This document shows positions 41,808 through 50,719 of a stretch of DNA of 64,000 bases, in pieces. Location of the stretch: the NCBI RefSeq assembly GCF_002270415.1, contig NZ_NNRI01000008.1:124001-188000 (forward strand), in the 5' to 3' direction. Numbering within the stretch: the stretch's first letter is position 1; the number at the start of each line of letters is the position of its first letter. The notes beneath the pieces are model-generated. The model did not search any database. It was not told the origin of the DNA and saw only the letters and a program-made list of their open reading frames with translations. This DNA comes from Mesorhizobium sophorae (GTDB lineage Bacteria > Pseudomonadota > Alphaproteobacteria > Rhizobiales > Rhizobiaceae). A program made the translations under genes and the position numbers.

Positions 41808-42494
41808 TCACGCGCCAAATTCGGCGCGAAAATCCTCAAGCCGTCGCTTCTGCTGGCCGTCGCCATCGAAATTGGCCGGGTCGAGCCACGCTTCATAGGC
41901 TTGGCGTAGAGCCGGCCACTCCTTGTCGATGATCGAATACCATGCCGTATCGCGGTTTTCACCCTTGACGATGAGATGCTGGCGGAAAATGCCCTCGAAC
42001 TTGAAGCCGAACCGTTCGGCCGCCCGCTTCGATGGCTCGTTGCGGTTGTTGCACTTCCACTCGTAACGACGATAGCCGAGTTCGTCGAAGATGTATTTCA
42101 TGAACAGGAACTGCGCTTCGGTCGCCCCGGGTTTGCGCGAGATGAGCGGTCCCCAATAGATGTTGCCGATCTCGATGACGCCATAGGCAGGATCGATGCG
42201 CATCAGCGTCTGGCGTCCGGCGACCTTGCCGCTGGCCTTGTCGATGACGGTGAAGAACAGCGGATCTTCGCTTGCCTCGACCTTGTCCAGCCATGGCTGG
42301 AAGGCGGCACGTGTCTCCGGCGGATAATCGGGCAGCCAGGCGAAGCGGCCATCGACGTCGGACACGGAAGACGCTTCATACAGGCCGTCGCCATGTTTTG
42401 CGGCGCTCAGCGGTTCGAGCCGGACGGTGCGGCCGTCGATGGCCTTGCGCTCGGGCCGCGGACGCGGTTGCCAATCTTTGAGATTTTCCGACAC
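41808..42494 (-). CDS. GNAT-family N-acetyltransferase (RimJ/RimL-like)
   Basis: A 228-residue GNAT protein of the RimJ/RimL type (GRTVRLEPLSAAKHGDGLYE; YGVIEIGNIYWGPLISRKPG; RRYEWKCNNRNEPSKRAAER). These often acetylate small molecules or N-termini; the substrate is unknown. I start at GTG 42494 because GGAG lies 6 nt upstream, giving MSENLKDWQPRPRP; an open ATG at 42653 overlaps the divergent aminotransferase. It converges with no gene and lies 24 bp from the CDF gene. Confidence 0.87.
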   Translation of the reverse strand: MSENLKDWQPRPRPERKAIDGRTVRLEPLSAAKHGDGLYEASSVSDVDGRFAWLPDYPPETRAAFQPWLDKVEASEDPLFFTVIDKASGKVAGRQTLMRIDPAYGVIEIGNIYWGPLISRKPGATEAQFLFMKYIFDELGYRRYEWKCNNRNEPSKRAAERFGFKFEGIFRQHLIVKGENRDTAWYSIIDKEWPALRQAYEAWLDPANFDGDGQQKRRLEDFRAEFGA

Positions 42495-42577
42495 CGAATG
42501 CTCCAATCCGTTTGACTTTTGCCGGCCAAGGCTCACAAAAACGCACGCCAACAGTAAGAACCACACGGACGGGAAAA

Positions 42578-43762
42578 ATGCTCCACACGATTTCGGCCTT
42601 CGACCGTCTGGGCGAGGAAAACGCCTTCGCCGTGCTCGCGCGGGCGACAGCACTTGCGAGCCAAGGCCGCGACATCGTCAACCTCGGCATCGGCCAGCCC
42701 GACTTCAAGACGCCGCAGCACATCGTCGAGGCGGCGATCAAGGCGCTGCGTGACGGCCACCACGGCTACACGCCGGCCAATGGCCTGCTGGCGACGCGCG
42801 AGGCGGTTGTGCGGCGCACGCTGACCACCACCGGCGTCGAGATATCGCCTGAAACGGTGATGATCCTGCCCGGCGGCAAGCCGACCATGTTCGCCGCGAT
42901 CCTGATGTTCGGCGAGCCCGGCGCCGAGATCCTCTATCCCGATCCCGGTTTTCCCATCTACCGCTCGATGATCGAATTCACCGGCGCGGCACCGATCCCG
43001 GTGCCGATGCGCGAGGAGAACGGCTTTGCCTTCTCCGCCGACGAGACGCTGGCGCTGATCACCTCGAAGACTAGGCTCTTGATCCTCAACTCGCCGGCCA
43101 ACCCGACCGGCGGTGTCACGCCGCGCGTCGAGATCGAGAAACTGGTCAAGGGGCTGGAGAAGCACCCCGACGTCGCAATCCTCTCCGACGAGATCTACGA
43201 CGTCATGACCTATGACGGCGAGACGCATTGCTCGCTGCTCGGCTTTCCCGAGATTCGCGACCGGCTGATCGTGCTCAACGGCTGGTCGAAGACCTGGGCG
43301 ATGACCGGCTGGCGCATGGGCTGGTCGATCTGGCCGAATGGCGACGAAGGCGCCCATCTCTACGACAAGGTGCGCAAGCTGGCGGTCAATTGCTGGTCCT
43401 GCGTCAACGCGCCGAGCCAGTTCGCCGGCATTGCCGCCATCGACGGCCCGCAGGACGATGTCGACAAGATGATGCGCGCCTTCGACCGTCGCCGCAAGAT
43501 TGTGGTCGAGGGGCTGAATGGCTTGCCCAACATCTCCTGCATCACGCCCAAGGGTGCCTTCTATGCCTTCCCCAACGTGTCGAAGACCGGCTGGAAGGCA
43601 AAAAAGCTCGCCTCGGCACTGCTCGACGAGGCCGGCGTGGCGCTGATCGGCGGTCCCGATTTCGGCATTCTCGGCGAGGGCTACATCAGGCTCTCCTACG
43701 CCAACTCCGAGGAGAACATCTTGCGGGCGCTGGAGCGGATCGGAACGTTCCTGGCGAAGTGA
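42578..43762 (+). CDS. PLP-dependent class I aminotransferase
   Basis: A 394-residue fold-type I aminotransferase of the aspartate aminotransferase superfamily. The PLP lysine is Lys238 in LNGWSKTWAMTGWRMGW, with NSPANPTGG at 171-179 and LSDEIYD at about 202-208. The N-terminus has NLGIGQPDFKTPQHIVEAA. The exact amino donor is not clear; general aspartate/aromatic or alanine-type activity is possible. The start at 42578 follows a purine-rich GGGAAAA. It is divergent from the GNAT gene. Confidence 0.92.
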   Translation: MLHTISAFDRLGEENAFAVLARATALASQGRDIVNLGIGQPDFKTPQHIVEAAIKALRDGHHGYTPANGLLATREAVVRRTLTTTGVEISPETVMILPGGKPTMFAAILMFGEPGAEILYPDPGFPIYRSMIEFTGAAPIPVPMREENGFAFSADETLALITSKTRLLILNSPANPTGGVTPRVEIEKLVKGLEKHPDVAILSDEIYDVMTYDGETHCSLLGFPEIRDRLIVLNGWSKTWAMTGWRMGWSIWPNGDEGAHLYDKVRKLAVNCWSCVNAPSQFAGIAAIDGPQDDVDKMMRAFDRRRKIVVEGLNGLPNISCITPKGAFYAFPNVSKTGWKAKKLASALLDEAGVALIGGPDFGILGEGYIRLSYANSEENILRALERIGTFLAK

Positions 43763-43814
43763 GGTTCGGCCCGCGCTGTCCATCGATATCCCCGACCGGA
43801 GAAAGTGACATCGG

Positions 43815-44189
43815 ATGTTCTACGCAATCCTCGCCTATCACGTGGAAGATGCGATCAAGGCGTTGACGCCGCGGGAGGACGCGGCGCTGATGGCCGAGCT
43901 GCTGAAGATCAACACCCGGCTTCATGAGGAAGGCACGCTAGGACCGTCCGCGCGTCTGGCAGCGACGCAGGATGCCTTCACCCTGCGCGGCCCGGGTGAC
44001 GGCGTGGTCATCGACGGCCCTTTCGCCGAGACCAAGGAACAATTGCTCGGGCTGTATGTCGTCGACTGCGCTACACGGGACGAGGCCATCGCGATCGCCC
44101 GCGACCTTCGCCGTGTCAATCCGACCGCCGTCTACGAGATCAGGCCCATTCTGCTTTTCAAGCCCGGCGCGCCGTTGGCGGGCAAATGA
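43815..44189 (+). CDS. YCII-related domain protein
   Basis: A 124-residue protein with the ferredoxin-like YciI fold (MFYAILAYHVEDAIKALTP; GDGVVIDGPFAETKEQLLGL; AIAIARDLRRVNPTAVYEIR). The sub-family with 'dGPfaEtKEqlgGy' is often linked to ECF sigma factors, but none is here. A function as a small dehydratase- or oxygenase-like enzyme has not been shown. It lies 52 bp after the aminotransferase, with GGAGAAAG upstream. Confidence 0.88.
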   Translation: MFYAILAYHVEDAIKALTPREDAALMAELLKINTRLHEEGTLGPSARLAATQDAFTLRGPGDGVVIDGPFAETKEQLLGLYVVDCATRDEAIAIARDLRRVNPTAVYEIRPILLFKPGAPLAGK

Positions 44190-44222
44190 GCCAGCGGCGG
44201 AGGCCCTGCCAGCGTCCGCTGC

Positions 44223-44978
44223 TCACCCACGCCCCACAAACGGCATCTTGGTGGCCATCACCGTCATGAACAGCACATTGGCGTCGAGCGGCAGGCTGGC
44301 CATGTGGACGACGGCGTCGGCGACGCGCTGCACGTCCATCACCGCTTCGGCGGCGATCGAGCCGTTGGCCTGCGGCACGCCGACGGTCATCGGCTGCGCC
44401 ATGTCGGTCAGCGCGTTGCCGATGTCGATCTGGCCGCAGGCGATGTCATAGGGCCGGCCGTCAAGCGCCAGCGTCTTGGTCAGGCCGGTGATGGCATGCT
44501 TGGTCGCCGTGTAGGGCACCGAGCCCGGGCGCGGCGCGTACGCCGACACCGAGCCGTTGTTGATGATGCGGCCACCCATCGGCCGTTGCTTGCGCATGGC
44601 GCCGAAGGCGGCGCGGGCGCACAGGAACGAACCGGTGAGATTGACGCCGACGATATCGTTCCAAACCTCGACCGGGATCTCGTCGATCGGCGTCGATTTG
44701 TAGCCCATACCGGCATTGTTGAAGAGCAGGTCGACGCGGCCGAAGGCCTCCGCAACCGTCTCGAACAGATCATCGACCTCGCCGGCCTTGCTGATGTCGC
44801 AGGCAACCGCCAGTGCCTTGGCCTCGGTCGGCCCGGCCTCGGCGACAGCGGCATCCAGCACGGATTTGCGGCGTCCGCAGAACACCGTGTTCCAGCCGGC
44901 CTTGAGAAGCGCCGTGGCGACGCTCTTGCCGATGCCCGTGCCGGCACCGGTGACGATGGCGGTTCTTTGCTCGGTCAT
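44223..44978 (-). CDS. Short-chain dehydrogenase/reductase
   Basis: A 251-residue classical SDR, an NAD(P)-dependent oxidoreductase. The cofactor loop TGAGTGIGKS is at 10-19, NNAG at 87-90, Ser143/Ser145 nearby, and Tyr156-x3-Lys160 in PYTATKHA. The substrate is unknown. The ATG at 44978 is chosen because the frame upstream to 45236 has no SDR-like sequence. It converges with the YCII gene. Confidence 0.9.
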   Translation of the reverse strand: MTEQRTAIVTGAGTGIGKSVATALLKAGWNTVFCGRRKSVLDAAVAEAGPTEAKALAVACDISKAGEVDDLFETVAEAFGRVDLLFNNAGMGYKSTPIDEIPVEVWNDIVGVNLTGSFLCARAAFGAMRKQRPMGGRIINNGSVSAYAPRPGSVPYTATKHAITGLTKTLALDGRPYDIACGQIDIGNALTDMAQPMTVGVPQANGSIAAEAVMDVQRVADAVVHMASLPLDANVLFMTVMATKMPFVGRG

Positions 44979-45151
44979 GGCTGTTGTCCTCAAGCGGCGC
45001 TGCGTGTGCACGACTGATTTTCGGGGTTTGTCCTCAGGAGAGAAGGCATCGCAAATGACGGCAGCGATGGCAAGCCGAACCACCAGGGCCGGTCTCGAAA
45101 AATAGAATCCGGTTTTCGGAGAGGATCTGCTCAAACGAACGGACAGGGCCC

Positions 45152-45182
45152 GACAAAAAGGGCGGTCATTGGCGACCGCCCT
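45152..45182 (-). terminator. Minus-strand terminator downstream of the DUF533 gene
   Basis: On the minus strand AGGGCGGTC and GACCGCCCT pair over GCCAAT, and TTTTTGTC follows. It lies 110 bp after the stop of the DUF533 gene, which ends at 45294, and before the next minus-strand gene. Confidence 0.85.
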
Positions 45183-45293
45183 GATCTGAACCGGGCTTGG
45201 GAGGAGGAAAAAACCGGTCCGACTGTGTAGAATCATGCGCTTCCTGAGTTAATGGAGGGTTAACCCCGGAAAGGCGATCTGTGCCGATTTGGG

Positions 45294-46031
45294 CTACCAG
45301 CGCGGATTGGGCGAAGTCCCTGCCTTGGCCGGCACCTTGGCTGCCGAAACCGTCGCCTCGACGTGATCGACCAGCGCATCCGGCAGACCAAGCCGGCCGG
45401 CAAGCAGATCGAGATAACCGCGCTCGGCGCGGGTGTCGGGATCGATGGTAAGGCGCGACGCGGTGTAGAGTTCGAGCTTCTGCGCATCGGTCTTGGCGCC
45501 GGCCACCAGCGCGTCGAGGTCGAGCGGGCTCTCCAGCTCCTTCATCAGGAATTTCTCGGCATCGGAGTCTAAGCCGGCAAGGCTGAGCTTTCCGGCGATC
45601 TTCTGGCGTTCGTCGTCGTCGATATGACCGTCGGCCTTGGCGGCCGAGATCATCGCCCGAATCAGGGTCAGCGTGAATTCGTCCTCGCCTTGCGGCGCCT
45701 GTGACGGGTGGAAGGCGGTGTCCTTGGGCGGCGGCAGCAATTCCGGTTCGCCGGTCGCGGGGCCTTCCGCCGGCGCGTTGCCGGCCTTGTAGTTCTGGTA
45801 GGCCTTGTAGGCGAGGCCGCCGATCGCGGCCAGTCCGCCAAGCTTCACGGCGGCGCCTGTCACCTCGCGGCCAGCACCAGTCCCGAGCAGCACGGCAGCG
45901 AGCGCGCCAGCGGCCAGCGGGTTGTCCTTGGCCATCTGCACGGCCTGGCCCGCCTTGTCGCGGACGGTGCCGCTGGTGCCGGGAATTTGCGAGCCGAGCA
46001 GATCGTCGAGAAGCTTCTTGGGATCGAACAT
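45294..46031 (-). CDS. DUF533 (YebE-like) TerB-type protein
   Basis: A 245-residue protein. The N-terminal part has MFDPKKLLDDLLGSQIPG and a Gly/Ala-rich hydrophobic stretch (about 40-80: NPLAAGALAAVLLGTG; KLGGLAAIGGLAYKAYQNYK). The C-terminal half has TerB-like helices with an acidic motif (IRAMISAAKADGHIDDDERQ) reminiscent of metal-binding TerB. DUF533 proteins are widespread with unknown function. It stands alone behind its own terminator; the TrhO gene ends 130 bp upstream. Confidence 0.87.
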   Translation of the reverse strand: MFDPKKLLDDLLGSQIPGTSGTVRDKAGQAVQMAKDNPLAAGALAAVLLGTGAGREVTGAAVKLGGLAAIGGLAYKAYQNYKAGNAPAEGPATGEPELLPPPKDTAFHPSQAPQGEDEFTLTLIRAMISAAKADGHIDDDERQKIAGKLSLAGLDSDAEKFLMKELESPLDLDALVAGAKTDAQKLELYTASRLTIDPDTRAERGYLDLLAGRLGLPDALVDHVEATVSAAKVPAKAGTSPNPRW

Positions 46032-46161
46032 TCAATGCCTCCAGGATTTGCCCGGCCGAACGGGCAGGTTTCGAACGCCGAAGAGGTAGGCCCCGCACTT
46101 TGACATTACAATGACGGATCCTTCGGGACAGATCCCTCGCGGCGAGTGGCCGAAGCCCGCA

Positions 46162-47097
46162 TCAGGATCCGATATGCCGGCCCCTGCCCCGCACTTGCGC
46201 AAGTTCGACCTGGCGCTGACGCTCGGCGTAGCGCTGGCGGTCCTCGTCGGAACGCGCATCGAAACAATGCGGACATGATACGCCGGTGGCGAACTTCGGT
46301 GACGTCAGGTCGCCCGGCGTCAGCGGATGGCGGCAGGCGCGGCAGAGTTCGGCGTCGCCCTCGGCAAGGCCGTGCGACACCGAAACGCGTTCGTCGAACA
46401 CGAAGCACTCGCCTTGCCACAGGCTCTGTTCGGCCGGAACCTCCTCCAGGTATTTGAGGATGCCCCCCTTGAGGTGGAAGACATCCTCGAAACCGAGCGA
46501 CTTGACGTAGGCCGTCGCCTTTTCGCAGCGTATGCCGCCGGTGCAGAACATCGCCACCTTGCGGCCCTCGAGTTCCGCCCTGTGTGCTTCCACCCAGGCC
46601 GGGAACTCGCGAAAGCTTGCCGTTGCCGGATCGACCGCGCCCTTGAAGGTGCCGATCGACACCTCATAGGCGTTGCGCGTGTCGATGACGATCGTATCGG
46701 GCTCGGATATCAGCGCATTCCAGTCACCCGGCGCGACATAGGTGCCGGCGCTCGTCGCCGGGTCGATGTCGCCGACACCCATGGTGACGATCTCGCGCTT
46801 CAGCCGCACCTTCATGCGGTGGAACGGCGTTTCCGCTGCGCTGCTGTATTTGACCTCGAGGCCGGCGAGCCCGTCGATGGCTTCGAGATAATCGATGAGT
46901 TCGGCAATCGCCGTCTCGCTGCCGGCGACGGTACCGTTGATGCCCTCGCGCGCAAGAAGCAAGGTGCCCTTGATGCCACGCCCGCAACAGAAAGCGGCGA
47001 GCGGCGCGCGCAATTCGTCGAAGGCGTCGAGCCGGGCAAACCGGTAGAGCGCGGCGACACGGATGGGGCCAGTCGGCGTGGACAATGTCATTGCCAA
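46162..47097 (-). CDS. trhO: tRNA uridine(34) hydroxylase TrhO (rhodanese domain)
   Basis: TrhO hydroxylates uridine 34 in tRNA, using oxygen, toward 5-hydroxyuridine-type bases. The 311-residue protein has the N-terminal acylphosphatase-like part ([37 protein letters not shown]) and the rhodanese domain with catalytic Cys185 in [17 protein letters not shown], followed by [14 protein letters not shown] and a zinc-like Cys pair region ([15 protein letters not shown]). Length and motifs match the YceA/TrhO family. It is divergent from eda. Confidence 0.93.
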   Translation of the reverse strand: MAMTLSTPTGPIRVAALYRFARLDAFDELRAPLAAFCCGRGIKGTLLLAREGINGTVAGSETAIAELIDYLEAIDGLAGLEVKYSSAAETPFHRMKVRLKREIVTMGVGDIDPATSAGTYVAPGDWNALISEPDTIVIDTRNAYEVSIGTFKGAVDPATASFREFPAWVEAHRAELEGRKVAMFCTGGIRCEKATAYVKSLGFEDVFHLKGGILKYLEEVPAEQSLWQGECFVFDERVSVSHGLAEGDAELCRACRHPLTPGDLTSPKFATGVSCPHCFDARSDEDRQRYAERQRQVELAQVRGRGRHIGS

Positions 47098-47280
47098 GCC
47101 AACTAGACGCTCATGGCAGCCGATTCAAGGCGCACCGGCTTCGTCAGCCCGTCATCGTTTTGATGGCAATGGCCGCTATCGTCGCCCCACAGCGCGTGAC
47201 ATCGCGACACGCTTCGTTTCATGGACAGAAAAACACCCGTCTGCTAATCGGTTGAATTGTCCCACGATACGGAGAGACAG
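47098..47280. promoter_or_regulatory. Divergent promoter region between trhO and eda
   Basis: A 183-bp divergent gap. GGAGAGACAG before 47281 is the eda ribosome site. I see no clear operator. Confidence 0.3.
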
Positions 47281-47919
47281 ATGCCCAGCAAGACCGAAAA
47301 ACTCCTGTCGCTCCTCAACGGCCAGCCGGTTATCCCGGTGCTGAAGATTGCCAATGTCGATGATGCCGTGCCGCTGGCCCGCGCTCTGGCGCGCGGCGGC
47401 CTGCCGGCAATCGAGATCACGCTCAGGACCGCCGACGCGCTGGAAGCGATCCGGCGGGTGGCGGCTGAGGTCGAGGACGCCATCGTCGGCGCCGGCACCA
47501 TTCTCGATGCGCGACAATTCGAAGAGGCGGCGGCAGCGGGCTCGCGTTTCATCGTCAGCCCCGGCATCACCCGCGAGCTTCTGGCGGCAGCGGCCGACAG
47601 CGACGTTCCGCTGCTGCCTGGCGCAATCACGCCTGGCGAGATCATGGCCGCTCGGGAAGCCGGCCTGCGTTTCCTCAAATTCTTCCCGGCCGAGCAGTCG
47701 GGCGGCATCGCATCGCTGAAGGCCTTCGCCTCGCCGCTCGCCGATGTGAAATTCTGTCCGACCGGCGGCATCACCGGCAAAAACGCGGCCGAGTATCTCA
47801 GCCTGCCCAACGTCGTCTGCGTCGGCGGCTCCTGGGTGGCGCCTGACGACATGGTCAAGGCCGGTAAGTGGGACGAGATCGAGGCTCTCGCACGCGCGGC
47901 GAGCAAGCTGGCAAAATAG
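47281..47919 (+). CDS. eda: 2-dehydro-3-deoxy-phosphogluconate (KDPG) aldolase
   Basis: Eda splits KDPG into pyruvate and glyceraldehyde-3-phosphate in the Entner-Doudoroff pathway, the main sugar route in rhizobia. The 212-residue protein has Glu45 in LPAIEITLRT and the Schiff-base Lys133 in FLKFFPAEQSGG, plus CPTGGITGKNAAEYL. The ATG at 47281 has GGAGAGACAG upstream; a TTG at 47257 gives an unsupported extension. No edd gene is next to it. Confidence 0.95.
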   Translation: MPSKTEKLLSLLNGQPVIPVLKIANVDDAVPLARALARGGLPAIEITLRTADALEAIRRVAAEVEDAIVGAGTILDARQFEEAAAAGSRFIVSPGITRELLAAAADSDVPLLPGAITPGEIMAAREAGLRFLKFFPAEQSGGIASLKAFASPLADVKFCPTGGITGKNAAEYLSLPNVVCVGGSWVAPDDMVKAGKWDEIEALARAASKLAK

Positions 47920-47935
47920 GGCTTTTTGTCTCGGC

Positions 47936-47969
47936 ATGAAAAACCCGGCCGACTTGCGTCGACCGGGTT
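47936..47969 (-). terminator. Terminator of the small His-rich secreted protein (minus strand)
   Basis: The 11-bp stem 47942-47952 / 47959-47969 has one mismatch. Read on the minus strand it ends in GGGTTTTTCAT, a T-run, so it mainly serves the minus-strand gene ending at 47993. It may also stop eda transcripts from the other side. Confidence 0.75.
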
Positions 47970-47992
47970 CTGCCGATTGAGTTTCGTGCCGA

Positions 47993-48187
47993 TCAGTTGC
48001 AGACCCTGATCTTTTCCACGACCTTGCGGTGGTGAGCCCAATGCGTGACCACCTTGGTCCGGCAGTGCTTCCTCATCATGTGCATATGGTCGTGGGTCTT
48101 CACGACAACGGTCTCTGCCTGCGCGGGAGCGATGGCCGCTGAAGCAGTTGCCAAAGCAATGACCGATGCCAGTAGAATGTTCTTCAT
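47993..48187 (-). CDS. Small secreted His-rich protein
   Basis: A 64-residue protein. MKNILLASVIALATASAAIA is a signal peptide cut after about AQA-E, leaving a ~40-residue mature chain with HDHMHMMRKHCRTKV and THWAHHRKVVEKIRVCN. It has six histidines and two cysteines, which may form one disulphide. The start at 48187 is well placed for the signal. The function is unknown; metal or envelope binding is possible. It has its own minus-strand terminator. Confidence 0.7.
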   Translation of the reverse strand: MKNILLASVIALATASAAIAPAQAETVVVKTHDHMHMMRKHCRTKVVTHWAHHRKVVEKIRVCN

Positions 48188-48316
48188 GGATATCCCCGGG
48201 TTTGAACGAACACGGGAGAAACCCTTGAAGGACTGAGCAAGTTCCAAGCTCACGGCAATGTCAGACCGGCGTGATCGCGGCCAATGGCGGCGGCGCCATT
48301 GGCCCCGCCCGCGCAA

Positions 48317-48350
48317 CAAAAAAGCCGCGCGGGTTGCCCGACGCGGCTTT
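48317..48350 (-). terminator. Terminator of the DUF882 gene (minus strand)
   Basis: AAAGCCGCG (48321-48329) and CGCGGCTTT (48342-48350) pair, with an inner CGGG/CCCG stem in the loop. On the minus strand the stem ends in TTTTTT, 18 bp after the stop at 48368. Confidence 0.9.
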
Positions 48351-48367
48351 GTCGATCGACTGGGCGC

Positions 48368-50227
48368 TTACTTGGTCTGGAAGCGGGCGACCGACAGGAA
48401 CTTGACTGCGTTGCCGGTGAAGCGGTTGGCATCGGCCATCTGGTCGCCCGACTGGAAGCCAGCCGTGTAGACCTCGCTCGGCGGCGTATGCACGATGCTG
48501 TAGGCGTAACCCGGTGCTGTCGTGGCGCTTGAAACGGTGGCGACATGTTCGCCGCTGGTCAGCGCCCAGCGGGCGGCCTGCGGCGCGGCGGCAACCACCA
48601 TGGCCTTGGGACCAGGCTTCAAGTCGCGGGCGGTGGCTCTCGATTCCTTGCGGGTCGTCTTGACGCCAGCGCCGATCGCGGCGGCCGGATCGGTGCCGGC
48701 CGGGCGGGCAACGACAGCCTCACGCGGCGATGCGGCATCGGCGCCCGACGGATCGTTGAAGGCCGAACGCGCCTCGGACAAGGACAAGGAAGCGACCTGG
48801 TACGCGTCGGCCGCAGCACCGGCCCGGGCATTGGCCTCGTCGAGCACGGCCTTCACCTCGTCCGGCCTGGCTATGTCGGGCCGCGCGCTGGGCAGCGCCG
48901 AGAGGGCGTCGGTCGCGGCGCTGCCGCGCTCAGCCGTATCCGCCAGCGCCATCAGCACGTCGTTGCTGGGCGGCGGCGCCAGAGCGGCCGGCAGCGAATT
49001 GTCGGGGCGCCATGTCGGCAACGGTACGTTGTTGACGGCGACCTGTGCCGGGGCCGGGGCCGGAGCGGCCGACGGATCGGCCATGCCGAAAGGCACGTTC
49101 GCCGGCGCATGTGCTGTCGCCACGGCCTGCTCGGTGGTGGTTGCCGCATCCGAGGTCGCTGTCGCATCCGCCATGGCAAAAGGAACGTTCTCAGGCGACT
49201 GGGCACCGACATCGGCCTTCGGCCGCGGTGCAAAATCAGGCAGCGGAATGCTGCGGGCCGGCAGCGCCGCGATGATCGTCTCCGGCGTATCCTTTTCCGG
49301 CTCCGGAGCCTGCTCCTCGGCCACCTGCGGAATCTCCGCGCGCTTGGCATTCTCCGGCGCCACGATGGCGATGCCCGGGAGGTTGCTGGTCTTGGCTGTC
49401 GTGGCCGGCTGCAGATTTCTAGCCTTGGGCGGAGGTGCCGCGGAAGCGGTCTCGACATCGGCGCTGTCGTCGGCCTCGTCGTCGCCGCCCCCGCCAAAGA
49501 AAGCCGACAGGAACCCACCTGATTTCTTGCTGCTGCCGCCGGCGCTGGCCAGTTCGATGGCCGGCGCGCCCGCACCCTTGCGCGCCTTGTAGGAGGCGAG
49601 CGCCTGCTCAAAGCCTGGCAGCGGCCTGCCGTCGCTCGGCACATGCAGCGTCTTGCCATTGGGGAACAGGCTGACCAGTTCCTGGCGGCTGATACCGGGC
49701 CAGTGACGCACATTGCCGACATCCATATGGACGAACGGCGAACCGGATGTCGGATAGTAGCCGACGCCGCCACCCTGCATCTTGAGGCCGATGTTGCGCA
49801 GCTTCTTCAGCGGCACGCCAGGAATGTAGAAGTCCATCGCCTTGCCGAGCATGTGCTGGCTTTTCTCTGCGACGCCCCTGCTGCGGCTGCGCAGCATCGA
49901 GTTCGTCGACGGCGAGCGATAGCCGCAGACGACCTGGATGTAGTCCGTGGCACCGCTTTCCCGATAGGCTTCCCAGACCAGATCCAGCAGGCGCGGATCC
50001 ATCTTGGTCGGCTCGTTGCGGCGCCAGTCGCGCAGGATGATGTTGATCTTCCTCAGACCCTCCGGAACGTAGCGGCCATTGCGCTTGTAGACGATCTCGG
50101 CCTTCTCGTGCGTATGGAGGTGATAGAGCTTCAGCGAACGTGTTTCGGCGCTGGCGCCAGTTGCAGCCGCGGCAACAAAACCAAATGCGACAATCAACAC
50201 CGCCAGCCATTTCGGCCAGACGCTCAC
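48368..50227 (-). CDS. DUF882 family peptidase M15-like protein with long low-complexity tail
   Basis: A large secreted protein, about 619 residues from the GTG at 50227 (MSVWPKWLAVLIVAFGF as signal; an upstream ATG at 50314 is possible). The N-terminal ~220 residues form a DUF882/YcbK-like M15 domain: YHLHTHEKAEIVYKRNGRY, VVCGYRSPSTNSMLRSRSRG, SQHMLGKAMDFYIPGVPLK and FVHMDVGNVRHW give the His/Asp zinc-site pattern. The following ~380 residues are Ala/Pro-rich and repetitive, perhaps a wall-spanning linker. It may act on peptidoglycan; this is from family, not shown. Confidence 0.85.
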   Translation of the reverse strand: MSVWPKWLAVLIVAFGFVAAAATGASAETRSLKLYHLHTHEKAEIVYKRNGRYVPEGLRKINIILRDWRRNEPTKMDPRLLDLVWEAYRESGATDYIQVVCGYRSPSTNSMLRSRSRGVAEKSQHMLGKAMDFYIPGVPLKKLRNIGLKMQGGGVGYYPTSGSPFVHMDVGNVRHWPGISRQELVSLFPNGKTLHVPSDGRPLPGFEQALASYKARKGAGAPAIELASAGGSSKKSGGFLSAFFGGGGDDEADDSADVETASAAPPPKARNLQPATTAKTSNLPGIAIVAPENAKRAEIPQVAEEQAPEPEKDTPETIIAALPARSIPLPDFAPRPKADVGAQSPENVPFAMADATATSDAATTTEQAVATAHAPANVPFGMADPSAAPAPAPAQVAVNNVPLPTWRPDNSLPAALAPPPSNDVLMALADTAERGSAATDALSALPSARPDIARPDEVKAVLDEANARAGAAADAYQVASLSLSEARSAFNDPSGADAASPREAVVARPAGTDPAAAIGAGVKTTRKESRATARDLKPGPKAMVVAAAPQAARWALTSGEHVATVSSATTAPGYAYSIVHTPPSEVYTAGFQSGDQMADANRFTGNAVKFLSVARFQTK

Positions 50228-50719
50228 GTGATGGTGCCGCCCGTTTGTGTGTCGTTCGATTCTGTTCAAATCAAAAGGCCCTGCAGGCTGCCGTTTGTCC
50301 CCGGATTTGTCCAAACGGATGTGTCGTTATCACATCCGAATATCGATCCTAATGGTTAATCATCGCTTATTGAAGCCAAAATGCGGTAACACCGTGGCGA
50401 TATCCCGTCAAAAATTGTTCACCGGTTTTCTTGGTAAACCGCTGGTTTAGATCATGTTTCCGCCTTTGTCCGAAACACGATCTGTTACCGTCAGCCTTAA
50501 TGCGTGAACAGGTCTGTCCATAGGCCGCCACATTCCCGCCGAAACCCGATATAGGGCGGATTCTGGCATTGGAAGCTGGCTCCGGCCTTGCGTCCGAAGC
50601 ATGAATCCCGAACCGAAGCTCGGCAAAGCGATGGTGGAAACTGGTTTTCGGGAGAGATTATGCGCTCCAGGGTGTGTCGAGATTGAGGTCAGGCTGGCAT
50701 CACCTGATTCTCAACACAC
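50228..50719. other. 492-bp intergenic region between the DUF882 and response-regulator genes
   Basis: This gap contains the promoter of the DUF882 gene and lies downstream of the response regulator, both on the minus strand. It is clearly AT-richer than its flanks between about 50290 and 50470. I found no strong T-rich hairpin, tRNA-like sequence or perfect operator, and no believable gene. Confidence 0.5.
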
